Source of the DNA: Palaemon carinicauda
Lineage: Eukaryota > Arthropoda > Malacostraca > Decapoda > Palaemonidae
NCBI RefSeq assembly: GCF_036898095.1
Contig: NC_090757.1
Coordinates: 62,462,347-62,526,346, forward strand
DNA: 64,000 nucleotides
Direction: 5' to 3'
Of this stretch, positions 34,379 to 59,910 are shown in pieces (position 1 is the first letter of the stretch; the number at the start of each line of letters is the position of its first letter). The position numbers and the translations under genes were made by a program. The notes under the pieces were generated by a model. The model saw only the letters and a list, made by a program, of their open reading frames with translations. It did no database searches and was not told the origin of the DNA.

Positions 34379-34800
34379 GTTAGGAAAAATACAAATTACC
34401 TAAAATTTGTGATTTTACTTAATCATACAAACCCCAGACCTTCAAGTTGTACTGCCCCTCCTCATCCACCCTAGAAATCCTAGGTTGAAGGTACAAAGTG
34501 AATGTGGTGCTACCTGTCCGGCAGCCAACTATGGTTACCTCGTTACAAGCTTAACAGGCGTTTCAGCAGCGCTGGTCTTATTCCTATTAAATGTTTCGAA
34601 GTGCCCTCTGAAAGGTTCAAGAATCCTGAACCTCAATATCTGAGTAGAAAGGTCTCCAGTGGTGTTTCTTTCGAGAATGTTCATTTTTGGGGACGACCAT
34701 TAACATATGCATGGGAGGTCATATTTAATAAAGATTGTAGATTTTTCTTATGTCTGATATTTTTTGGTATAATTTTGTCAATATTGTTTCACATTGCTAA

Positions 34801-49743
<14,943 letters not shown>

Positions 49744-49763
49744 ATTTTTTAAATATCTAACTT

Positions 49764-49922
49764 CCCTGGTAGTTACATATTTATAGCTTTATCTCGTCGA
49801 TTGGTCGCGCGCACGGCAGAAATTCCAAATTTGTGGCAATCGCCGATAGGTGGCCAGGTGATCATACCTGTGCTCCCTCTATCCAGATACCTGGAACAAT
49901 TTCCATTAGTCCTCAGAAATTC
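49764..49922 (+). repeat. DIRS copy C left inverted terminal repeat
   Basis: Matches the reverse complement of 55576-55735, including GATAGGTGGCCAGGTGATCA and CTGTGCTCCCTCTATC. Confidence 0.9.
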
Positions 49923-50174
49923 CCTGCCTTCGTTCTAGCAACACGTTGGAAATTCGCTCTACTTTGTTTGGGTTTGCTTTAACTACAAATTGGTGAAGTA
50001 CCCATTGGTGCTGCTCTTGATTCCCACACAGTATGTAGCAATGCAGAGGGCATGTGTGTACTTTTCTTTTTCTTTTGGAATATGATTGCTATGTACGTAA
50101 GCTTGAAAGGGATAGGATCAGGAATTTTTCCCCCTACTGTAAAAACTAACGAACCAACTCTTTAAGACATGATG

Positions 50175-50560
50175 GGGAAGGAAATCATTCCGCCAGCACT
50201 ATGACGTCAATAATCGTGTGACGTAAACTCTACGAAGAATGACTTGCAAATATGTAAATTCTTTTCTTTTTCTTGCAAGGAATGTAAAGAAAATACTAAC
50301 TCACAAAGCATAAGTATTTAATTTTTATAATGTAAGCAAAATATATTTTTAAGTAAATATTTGTCCTATTAGTATACTTTCTTTAGTTAATCATCGATCT
50401 ATTATAGAGATTACACTGGCGTACAGTCAATTTACGCTACGTAGTACTCATGACGATCGTTACAGTTCCACAATACTTTGTATCGTTATTTAATATTTCG
50501 ATATTGGGAATACTAATATTAATCGTATAGCCTATTGAATTCTCATTCTAGCCCTTGGCG
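50175..50560. repeat. Non-coding insertion in DIRS gag
   Basis: Copy A reads straight through GACATGATGG to GCCCTGGGC at about 24850. Copy C has about 390 extra bp here, rich in AT. A related insert lies at about 28870-29275 in copy A'. Confidence 0.65.
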
Positions 50561-52400
50561 AAAGATTAGAATCTCTCGCAGCGGGCAGGTCTAAATTATG
50601 GTCTGATGTGAAAGAGTTAAAAGTGCTAGTTTCAGTGCTTAAATCAGTGCAGTGGAGGGTGCGGCTGCTTGAACCTGTCGTTCTCCTAGCCCTGGACCTC
50701 TTCCATGCTTCCCAACCCCTAGGAGAAGGAATGTCGACAGGCGAAGGGAGGCGAGAGGCGTTAGCCCCTGAGCAGTCGTCCCTTCGAGCGTACCTGTTGA
50801 CACTTCCCAGGACGCTCGCCCTCACCATGGGAAAGGCGAGGTAAAAGTGTTATCTTCGCCGTTGGATGACGCAGCTCACAGACGAGGCTGCCGTCTTACG
50901 TTTTTCCCTTCCTGCTAGAGAGGAAGAGAGTTTAGTGTCAAGGAGTTGGACTACTTCACGCCAAGCGTCGAGTAGTTGGTAGTCAGAACTGTGACTAGAA
51001 GTAAGAGCCTCAGATGTCATGAAACCGAGCGTCGAGATCGCGAACGTCATAGTCCTGAGCGTCAAGATCGCGAAGGTCCTATTTCCGAGCGTCTAGCGTT
51101 GGAACAACGTGACGCCAGGCATCATGATATTGGACTCCTTGTCGCCAGAAGTCAGGATAAGACTGGAGTTAGGACAGCGAGATGCGGACTCGCCGCAAAT
51201 TGCAACGCTCATAGACGCTCCCTCGCAGCAAGCTGGACGCGTGACGGGAGGTGACAAGGATCGTGACGCTCCCTCGCAGCATGCTGGACGCATGCATGAC
51301 GCACGCAAGTATGACGCTCCCTTGCAGCATGCTGGACGCATGCATGACGCACGCAAGTAGGACGAGGCTTGTGATTCCCCCACTCGTTCAACATTGGAAA
51401 TCGCCAAGCCTTTTGAAGAGATCTCAGAGGAGGAGATGCAAGAAACTTCATGAGGCGAATCTGTAAAGATTACTTGTGGTATTGGCGGACTTATTTCCGA
51501 ATGATTTTCAGCAGGCTGTTCCTCGGAGCCCGCCCTCGCAGTTTATGAAGGGTAGACCCCAGAATTCTTCCTCCTTCAAGAAGACGGTTTTAGCCAGATT
51601 TGTGAAGAGGGCTGTTTTCGGTGTTGAACGACTGGATTTTGAAGGAAAGGAACAGGGACGGAGAACCTTTTCCTTCCCCCCAACGAGATTGGCTTCTAGA
51701 TCTAGCGTGTGGTACGAGACTGGGGAGGCTCTCGGCTTGGGAGTTCCTGCCTCTTCCCAAGGGGACTTTCTCCAGACTCGTAGACGCTCACGTAGAACAG
51801 CCATGACTGAGGCTAAAGTTATGTGGCCCACATCGGAAATAACCACTTGCTGAAAGGCGTCTTCAGCTTGATGGACTGGACTCTCAGAGCCCTCGCAGAT
51901 GTTACGGACGAGAAGAACGAGATGCAAATGCTCCTTTTTGCCTGTCCCGATAAAGCTGTAAGGGACGGGACAGCCGAACTCACGGCCCTTTTCAGAGCAG
52001 GTATTAAGAAAAGAGCTATGCTGTTTCTTTCCTGTCATCAGGAGTGACTCTAGCTCTGAGAACAGAGCTCTTGTATGCTCCCTTGACCAAATACCTCTTC
52101 CCTTCAGAGCTAGTGAAGGACTTATCGGCAGCTCTTGCACACAAGCAATGAAAGATCTGATTACAAGGACTGCCAGGAAAGTTCTTCCGGCAAACTTTTT
52201 AGCCAGGAAGGAGAAGGAAGCTCCTCCCACGCGTCAGTCCTTTCATGGGAGATACCTTTCGAGAGGAAGCCAGAGAATGGCTGCTGGGGGGCAACCTCGT
52301 AAAACTTTAAACAGCAACCGAAACCCAAAAAGTGAACTCAACAACTTCCAGACGCAAGTGGGAGCCAGATTATCCCACTACTGGCAAGAGTGGAGCCAAA
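50560..52400 (+). pseudogene. DIRS copy C Gag-like ORF
   Basis: Broken frames keep the blocks seen in copy A: LPWPRR-like context at CCCAACCCCTAGGAGAAGG (50714-50732), a GACGC-rich minisatellite (51195-51360), VPRSPPSQF (51517-51543), SSVWYETG, GLGVPASSQGDF, TARKVLPANF and TQVGARLSHYW. The N-terminal Cys/His head seen in copies A, B and D is not recognisable. No domain function is assigned. Confidence 0.6.
51195..51365. repeat. GACGC-rich minisatellite in gag
   Basis: Units such as GACGCTCCCT(C/T)GCAGCATGC and GCATGCATGACGCACGCAAG repeat two or three times. Confidence 0.8.
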
Positions 52401-53163
52401 GGGTAGTAGACGATTGGACAGTCGAAATACTGAAGGAAGGATACAAATCCTCTTCCTAAGAAAGCCTCGTCTTTCGCCAGAGCCGTTAGAGTTGACAGCT
52501 ACATACTCGGGGAGCAAAGCAGCAGCTCTTCAAGAGCAGGTAAACCAGATGCTGTCTAAAGCAGCAATAGAAGTGGTAGAGGACCCCTCGTCAGAGGGGT
52601 TTTACAACAGACTACTTCTGGTACCCAAGAACTCGGGGGATTGGAGACACGTTCTGGACGAAAGTCCACTGAACAAGTACGTGAGCAAAGTCAAGTATGC
52701 TATGGAGACATCTGCGTCAGTCCTATCAGGCTCCAGACAAGGAGACTGGATGGTGTCGATAGACCTGCAGGACGCGTATTTTCACGTCCCAATCCACCCG
52801 AACTACAGGAAATATCTGAAATTTGTACATCACGCAACAAATTTTCAGTTCAAAGCACTTTGTTTTGGACTAAGCATGGCCCCTTACGTTTTCACACGAG
52901 TGGTATCGAACCTAGCTCTCTGGATACATCTGGAAAGGGTACGAATATCGATGCACCTGGACGACTGGCTAATCAGAGCCAGGTTGCTAAAGTGTCTGGA
53001 GGATCTACAAGTGACTACATCTACGTCCACTTCAGTTCCATCTGTCAAGTTATTGGACAAGAGACCAAGACCTAGAGACGGGGATTCCGATCCCTCTGGG
53101 AATCAGGAATCAGTCAAGTTGGTGGGACGACCCCAACAAGCTACTAGAAGAAATGGCACATAA
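52390..53163 (+). pseudogene. DIRS copy C reverse transcriptase, truncated
   Basis: The best preserved RT in the window. Blocks are QVNQMLSKAAIEVVED, YNRLLLVPKNSGDWRHVLDE, GDWMVSIDLQDAYFHVPIHP with the first Asp, KALCFGLSMAPYVFTRVV, and MHLDDWLIRARL with the Asp pair. Sequence after KCLEDLQ is unlike copy B, where about 100 residues of thumb and connection follow. It ends at 53163. A deletion has joined the RT to the middle of the RNase H. Confidence 0.88.
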
Positions 53164-53735
53164 ACGTGAAGGAACTGGTGGCCATTCATCTAGTGCGAAT
53201 ACACTTCCAGGAGGAGGTCCAAAACAAATTAGTACAGGTCAACGCAGACAACACCACAGCGTTGGCCTACATCAGGAAACGGTGGCACTCGTTCGGATTC
53301 CCTCCAGAGGCAGCAAAGATCTCCTGCTGTGGGCAAAAGTGAACAATATATCTCTGATAACCCGCTTCATAGAGGGAGAGAAGAATGTCAGAGCGGATTT
53401 TCTCAGCAGAGGCAGACAGGTTCTCACGACAGAATGGACCCTACATCACGAGGTGTGCAGCAGGCTTTGGAATCTGTGGGGAGAACCGTCAATAGACCTA
53501 GACCCCTTTGCGTCGCAGAGAACAAGAGGTTACCTGTTTACTGCTCTCCAGTCCCAGACCAGGAAGCAGTGGCAGTGGACGCCCCACTCATGGAGTGGGG
53601 TGTACTAGACACGTATGCCTTTCGCCCCATTCAGGATCCTAGACAGAGTCTTGAAGAAGTTCAGGGAGTCGAACAACGCCCGCATGACCATGATAGCTCC
53701 GTTTTTGGCCCATGAGACCCTGGTTCACAGAAGTG
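53164..53735 (+). pseudogene. DIRS copy C RNase H remnant
   Basis: In one frame the sequence reads VKELVAIHLV and VNADNTTALAYIRK. In another (from 53260) it reads LLLWAKVNNISLITRFIEGE, KNVRADFLSRGRQVLTTEW, LWGEPSIDL and PFASQ. The first catalytic Asp block (FSDAS) is missing. It overlaps the start of the recombinase region. Confidence 0.75.
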
Positions 53736-53739
53736 ATGG

Positions 53740-54860
53740 AGTGGCTAGTAGACATCCCCAGATCGTTACCTTGTCGGAACGATCTACTAAGACAGTCACA
53801 TCTAGAGAGATACCATCAAAATCTCCTCGCTCTCATCTAACTGCCTTTCGTCTATCGGAAAAGCTGGCAAGAGCGAAGGGCTTTTCGAGGGAAGCTACAA
53901 GAGCAATCGCGGGAGCGAGGAGGACATCCACAATCAAGGTGTACCAGTCAAAGTGAGGCGTGTTCAGGGAATGGTGCAGAGTTCACAACATTTCCTCTTC
54001 CAGTACCTCTCTACCTCAACTGGCAGATTTTCTGTTACACTTAAGAACCCAAGAGAAGCTAGCACTATCAACTATCAGGGGATACCGCAGCATGCTAGCT
54101 TCCTGCTTCCGTCACAGAGATATTGACGTGTCGGGAGACAAGGATCTCTCGGACCCCATAAGGTCCTTTGAGACAGTCAAGAGGAAGGTCAACCCGACTC
54201 CCTCTTGGAATTTGGATGTAGTCCTGATGTTTTTAACCTCGAGCAGGTTTGAACCTCTCGACAAGGCTTCATGGAAGGATCTCACTAAGAAGCCCCTATT
54301 CCTGGTTGCGTTGGCAACAGCCAAGAGGATAGGAGAATTGCAAGCCTTTAGCAAAAATGTAGGCTTCAATGGAGAGAATGCAGTCTGCTCGCTGCAACTA
54401 GGGTTTCTCGCCAAGAACGAGAATCCTTCTCAACCATGGCCCAGATCCTTCACCATTCCAGGGTTAACTCATTTAGTAGGACAGGAAAAGGAGAGAGGCC
54501 TTTGGCCAGTGAGGGCCCTAAAGTTTTTATCAGCAGAGGACCAAAAACATGAGGGGACAGGCAGACAACCTCTGGTGCTCGGTGAAGAAACCTTCGTTAC
54601 CCTTGTCAAAAAATGCACTGGCGTTCCTTATCAAGGATTTAATAAGGGAAGCTCACCAGAACTGTAACTAGGAAAGCTTCCCATTCCTCAAAGTCAAAGC
54701 ACAAGAAGTAAGAGCTGTGGCAATTTCGATGGCTTAGAGACACAAGTCTATGGAAGCGATTTTGGAAGCGACATTCTGGCGAAACAAATCAATCATCGTA
54801 GATTGTTACCTAAAGAGGTACAGACCCAATATGAGGATTGTTGTTCCCTGGGTCCGTACG
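53740..54860 (+). pseudogene. DIRS copy C tyrosine recombinase
   Basis: The N-terminal part (LTAFRLSEKLARAKGFS) is separated by an in-frame TGA at 53954-53956, where other copies have Trp, from the main frame 53960-54667. That frame has LSTIRGYRSMLASCFRHR and the first catalytic Arg in LATAKRIGELQAF. A frameshift near 54540 moves the rest to other frames. In the KVKAQEVRAV block the catalytic His is Gln. A Tyr is present in VDCYLKR. Confidence 0.82.
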
Positions 54861-55030
54861 TTGACTCCTGTGCCGTAGTTGGAGAAGGTACTACTGCCTC
54901 TAACCTATAACCTTGTTTATACCCTTGCCTTTTCTTGAACTTGTTCTCACAGGTTGTCTGTGAAGGTTGCTGCAACCTTCCATAGCCTGGGATGCAAGTC
55001 TATGTTAGGTTTTATGGAGTGTGTTTTTGG

Positions 55031-55340
55031 CAAGGGTGGTGGTCTAGTCATGTTAAGGTCAAGGACCGTGTGACAGCCCCCCAGAGACTTTACAGTCCCC
55101 TGGGTGGATCGCTGGGTCTCTCAAGGAATGCAGACAAATGAGGCAGGAAAACTATGAAGCCAGCTTCCTTATCAGGTATGCCAGGATAGCAAGGGTGGTG
55201 GTCTAGTCATGTTAAGGTCGAGGACCGTGTGACAGCCCCACAGAGACTTTCTACAGTCCCCTGGGTGGATCGCTGGGTCTCTCAAGGAATGCAGGCAAAT
55301 GAGGCAGGAAAACTGAACCCAGCTTCCTTATCAGGTAGGA
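55031..55340. repeat. 159-bp tandem duplication in DIRS copy C
   Basis: CAAGGGTGGTGGTCTAGTCA begins at 55031 and 55190. Each unit ends near CTTCCTTATCAGGTA. Confidence 0.92.
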
Positions 55341-55439
55341 ACCAGATTATTGGTACAGCTAATTTGTAGCGATTAATAATTCTACGAATTCCCAACGGTG
55401 TTGCGGTTTTCTAACCCACCACCAATGGTGTCAATCAGC

Positions 55440-55520
55440 TATATATATGTAACTACCGGGGAAGTTAGATATTTAAAAATAGTATTTTCATTTTAAATTA
55501 AATTTTTAAATATACTTAAC
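55440..55520. repeat. DIRS copy C internal complementary region
   Basis: Read in reverse it joins the right terminus (TTTTAAATGAAAAT) to the left terminus (TAAATATCTAACTTCC). Confidence 0.82.
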
Positions 55521-55575
55521 TGGTATTTACATATTGTATAAAAGGTCCCTCCCTCCCCTCTGAAAACGGGCATGG

Positions 55576-55735
55576 AATTTCTGTGGACTAATGGGAATGG
55601 TTCCAGGTACCTAGATAGAGGGAGCACAGGTATGATCACCTGGCCACCTATCGGCGATTGCCGCGAATTTTGAATTTCTGCCGTGCGCGCGACGAAACGG
55701 CGGGATAAAGCTATATATATGTAACTACCAGATAA
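55576..55735 (-). repeat. DIRS copy C right inverted terminal repeat
   Basis: Inverse partner of 49764-49922. Confidence 0.9.
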
Positions 55736-55774
55736 GTATATTTAAAAATTTATTTTAAATGAAAATTCCATATT

Positions 55775-56333
55775 TGCTAAGTTACAACCCTAGTTGGAAA
55801 AACAAGATGCCATAAGCCCAGGGACCCCAATAGGGAAAATAGCCCAGTGAGGCAAGGAAAGGGGGGGGGGAATATTTCAAGAACGGTATTAACATTAGAA
55901 TAAATATTTTCTATATAACTATAAAAACTAACAAAACAAGAGGAAGAGAAATTCAATAGAATAGTGTGCTGGAGTGTACCCTCAAGCAAGAGAACTCTAA
56001 CCCAAGACAGTGGAAGACCATGGTATAGAGGCTATGGCACTACCCAAGACTAGAGAACAATGATTTGATTTTGGAGTGTCCTCCTAGAAGAGTCACTTTT
56101 ACTCTTACCAAGAGGAAAGTACCCACTGAACAATTATAGTGCAGTAGTGAACCCCTTGGGTGAAGAAGAATTGTTTGGTAATCTCAGTGTTGTCAGGTGT
56201 AGGAGGACTGAGGAGAATCTGCAAAGAATAGGCCAGACTATTCGGTGTATGTGTAGGCAAAGTGAAAAAACCGTAACCAGAGAGAAGGATCCAGTGTAGT
56301 ACTGTCTGGCGTGTCAAAGGACCCCATAACTGT
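55775..56333 (-). repeat. SINE-like repeat, 5'-truncated copy
   Basis: Matches the SINE at 3375-4039 from just inside the tail (CTAAGTTACAACCCTAGTTGG) to CCATAACTGTC. The terminal hairpin is missing. Confidence 0.8.
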
Positions 56334-56339
56334 CGATAG

Positions 56340-57990
56340 AAGAACTTCAATTTATTCCTTCGTCTCCTATCACCAACAGTGGATCCATTTATTCATTGGA
56401 CTTGGAGCACACTGCCAGTTAGAAGTAAAAATGCCGCCTTTCGAGGGGAGTGCCATCTTGCCTCTTTAAGAGCTCATAAAAAATTCAATTATGTGCTCAT
56501 AAGAGTGCTCTATCTCATCTTTTCGCTATCACGCATTCACCATCTCACCTCTGTGACGGGCGTTCCTAGGAGCAATCCCATCTTTTCGCGATTCTGTGCT
56601 CCTACTTGACCCTGACCGCATCTGATCACGCGCTGCTCCTAACCTGTTCTCGTAAAGGAGTGCCACCTCAGCTTGTTCGCAATTCCTCACCGACACATCT
56701 GCATGTGATCATTTTTTTCTACATGGAGCGCCACTTACCATGTACACGCTAGCATGCTCATTCATTAGGCTTATAGCGTTTGCATGCTTGCACACGTTTA
56801 CTCGCCTGTAAACATGAAGATCGTGAGGACTATGCCACTCTTGTGCTTCCTCAAATGACCCACTTATCAGATCTTGGTGTCACATCAGTCTACACACTAC
56901 TGGTGGCTTGCGATCCTCAGATGAGAAGGCTATACTGTTCATATGCATCCTAGAAAGCTACGTTCATCTAACAAAAGCTCACATTCACTTTGTATTAATG
57001 AAAGAAACTTTATGGTTCTATGTTTGCATGTGAATTGTTAGATGCGAGAGTATTTAATTGGAACATTCCTTCCCCATAAGATGCATGTCGGTATGCGATA
57101 CAAGTGCTTACACACCCAGACGCAATCACATGAAACCTGGATATCGGATCTACCCTTGCTTCCAGGAAGAACATATGTCTAGCACTTGAGGTATGATTTT
57201 ATTGTGACCTGTGGTCGCTGCTCTGCAGGTGTTTGGGCTCACCCAGCTCCTTATGCGACAATAAACATCTCATACAAGTTATCGGTCATGACGTTAGTCT
57301 AGGATTTTAAGTGGCTGGTCTTTTTCCTTCCCCGCTAATGGGGTGTAGTGGTTGTTCCATTACTTGCTAGATCGGACATTGATGCGAGCCAGTTTCCATA
57401 CTGAGCAGCTGTTCTATTTGAGTCAGCTATAGAAGTATCGCTCATGGATAGACTAATGTAGGGTACATTATGCCTAATTGGTCATACATTGACATATCCC
57501 TCCAAGGGTATAGAATCTTCCTTGACCATTTGTCAGCAACAAACCTAGCCCAAGCTATGAATATATACAGTATTCTCAAGTGTTTGAAGGTGATAACTAT
57601 CAGGTTTGAGCAATTTGACTTCCCTATGATTTAAATGTCTTTATGGTTATATGGGCTTCCTCCCCCCTAAAGATGAGTCTCCGATTAAAGGATGTTTTTT
57701 TTTATCCTTGTGTGAACAAATTCCAGATGTTGAAAGCTATTTGTAATTTTCTTAACTATTCAAACCTGATTCCGTTAGCTTTCAGTTCATGCCTCACCAA
57801 CCCGGTAATCTGTAGGTGAAGGTCAATATTGGCTACTACTGTAGGTGTAACTAGCCATACCTCGTTATAAATTTTGACTGCCAAAGTTCCAGCCAAGCTA
57901 AAATGTACTCTTATTATAGGACTCAGGTTTGTTTAGTTAGGAAAAATACAAATGTCTTAAAATTTGGATTATTTATTGTATTCCCTCTAG
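56340..57990. other. Degenerate repeat, possible DIRS remnant
   Basis: No exon is seen. The segment TTAGTTAGGAAAAATACAAAT (57936-57956), followed by TAAAATTTGG, resembles the right terminus of copy D (TGTTAGGAAAAATACAAATT, then TAAAATTTGTG). The upstream part has scattered GCATGC-type words like the DIRS gag. This supports an old DIRS copy only weakly. Confidence 0.35.
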
Positions 57991-58784
57991 AGCCCTGCGC
58001 TTTGAGAGAGAGGCTGGATAATCTCCTCCCCACCCCTTTTGATAATAATCACTGCCATTCAGTAGGTAACAGTAAATGAATTATAGATTATAAATTCTTT
58101 AAACTATTTGAGGTGCTGGATAGCATTATCCCCAATAGACTGTATTTCTAGTACAGAACAAGTAGATATAGTACCTCTATTAATAAGTTTCTATTGGATG
58201 TACTATACAGTAATGCCTCTAGATTTGAAATTAATTGGGTCTGGAGAGGCTTTCGTATCGTGAATTTTTCTTATGTGTCATGTTTTACATTTAAATCGCC
58301 TAATTCGTTCCAAGCCCTACAAAAACACCACATTAAATATTATAGTAAAGCTATAACTGCAATGAAATATAGCCAAATACATTTGAATCATTCAATATAA
58401 CTAAGCTAACTCTTGATACCTATAAATAAAAGTTATTAGAACATAATGCAATTATAAATGGGAAATAATACAGTAGAATACTCTACATATACAAAATCCC
58501 TACATATACAAAATTTACAGTATGCATGTAGGGTACTTTTATTTAAGTTGACCTTACTGTAAAGGTATATTTTCTATCATGCATAACCAGACCGTTTTCT
58601 CCAACTCATTTTTAACGGTAGCTATTTCATTGTTCAGTAATACAATTGGTATTCATTGATGATACATCAATAAATAACCTACACATATTTTTAAGCTATT
58701 TTATTGTAATACAAGCAAGATTCATTGTTATTATGTACATGAACTTAGTAGAATGAATGAACCTTAAGTTCAGTAAATAATTTT
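57991..58784. other. Non-coding
   Basis: AT-rich, nothing recognised. Confidence 0.45.
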
Positions 58785-59290
58785 TTCAACTTATTTATTT
58801 ACCCAAATGAAAAATCTATCGCTAATGTTTTGATATGCATTGTAGCATTGTCCGTACATACAGTACATACTGTACATACACAATACATTACTGTTCATTT
58901 TTCTTTTTTTATTGATATGAAATAAATTGTAAATGGATAACCAGGACATTAAAAGGAAAAAATGTTATGATCAGTTATTTACTGAAATGAAAGAAAAAAA
59001 TATTGCTGTGTTTGATATTCGTAGTAGCATCGTGCGTTCGTTTATACAAAACAGTTCTGTTCATTGTGTTTTTTCATATAAATATAATTTATATAAAATT
59101 AAATTCATGACGTTTGAAGGAAAAAAATGTTGCAATCTTATTGATTTACCAAAGTGAAATTGAATTATATCGCTAATGTTTTGATATACATAATAGCAAT
59201 GTGCGTACATACATATTGTACATATACAATACAGTATCGTTCATTGTGTTTAACATGAAAATTTACTTATTTATATAAAATAGAGCTGGA
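58785..59290. repeat. About 170-bp tandem repeat, three copies
   Basis: Blocks TTGATAT(G/T)C(A/G)T..GTAGCAT, GT(C/G)CG and GTTCATT recur from about 58828, 59012 and 59177 with a preceding TTATTTAC(T/C) motif. Units are diverged. A 74-codon frame at 58933-59157 falls inside and is probably chance. Confidence 0.7.
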
Positions 59291-59402
59291 TCTTACAGCG
59301 GTATGTAGCATCAAGGTAGGGAGATAACTAATGGGGGAGCAGAGGCAATTGTGGAGAGTTTACAGCTTGGCGGAAAGTAAATTTTAAAATTGTTCTTGGC
59401 GG

Positions 59403-59910
59403 GTGACGAATTTCGTACTGTATCTTGAGTTAGCAGCTAGAGTGGATATGAATGTGTTGAGGTGGTTTGGCCATATTGAGAGAATGGAAAATGGCTGTCT
59501 GCTAAAGAAGCTGATGAATGCAAGAGTTGATGGGAGAAGTACAAGAGGAAGGCCAAGGGTTGGGTGGATGGATGGAGTGAAGGAAGCTCTGGGTGATAGG
59601 AGGATAGATGTGAGAGAGGCAAGAGAGCGTGCTAGAAATAGGAATGAATGGCGAGCAATTGTGACGCAGTTCCGGTAGGCCCTGCTGCTTCCTCCGGTGC
59701 CTTGGATGACCGCGGAGGTAGCAGCAGTAGGGGATTCAGCATTATAAAGCTTCATCTGTGGTGGATAATGTGGGAGGGTGGGCTGTGGCACCCTAGCAGT
59801 ACCAGCCGAACTCAGTCGAGTCCCTTGTCAGGCTGGGAGGAACATAGAGAGGAGATGTCCCCTTTTTTGTCGGCTACCCCCAAAATTGGGGGAAGTGCTT
59901 TGATATATAT
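59403..59910 (+). repeat. LINE 3' end: ORF2 terminus, UTR, (AT)n tail
   Basis: The frame 59403-59678 encodes VLRWFGHIERMENG, RGRPRVGWMDG and RARNRNEWRAIV, ending with a stop after Q-F-R. This is the typical C-terminal end of an invertebrate LINE ORF2. The 3' UTR then carries the same words as the antisense fragment at 17128-17285 and ends in ATATATATGTATGTAT. The copy is 5'-truncated, as usual for LINEs, and lies in the large SMC3 intron. Confidence 0.8.

Larger units (their letters stand above)
32252..34413 (+). mobile_element. Compact DIRS element, copy D (internally deleted)
   Basis: Inverted terminal repeats of about 190 bp (32268-32455 and 34198-34378) bound the element. An internal complementary region at 34038-34118 is the reverse complement of the right terminus (34374-34413) joined to the left terminus (32253-32292). 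That arrangement is diagnostic of DIRS. Only a gag head (32601-32813) and a recombinase tail (33406-33705) remain of the coding part; RT and RNase H are absent. It would depend on a full-length partner. Confidence 0.9.
49744..55767 (+). mobile_element. DIRS-like retrotransposon, copy C, in SMC3 intron
   Basis: A 6.0-kb element with inverted termini (49764-49922 and 55576-55735) and an internal complementary region (about 55440-55520) that joins right and left ends in reverse. Gag-like, RT, RNase H and tyrosine recombinase follow in order and in SMC3 orientation. The gag is interrupted by a non-coding insertion. The segment between RT and RNase H is deleted. A tandem duplication lies near the 3' end. 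No target duplication is seen. Confidence 0.92.

Noticed and set aside
50175..50560. Spliced intron within DIRS gag
   Set aside because: The right border ends in AG after a pyrimidine stretch, but no GT donor sits at the left border, so an insertion is the simpler reading.
58933..59157. 74-codon frame starting MDNQDIKRKK
   Set aside because: It lies in the 170-bp tandem repeat, is AT-driven in composition, and is not open in the other units.
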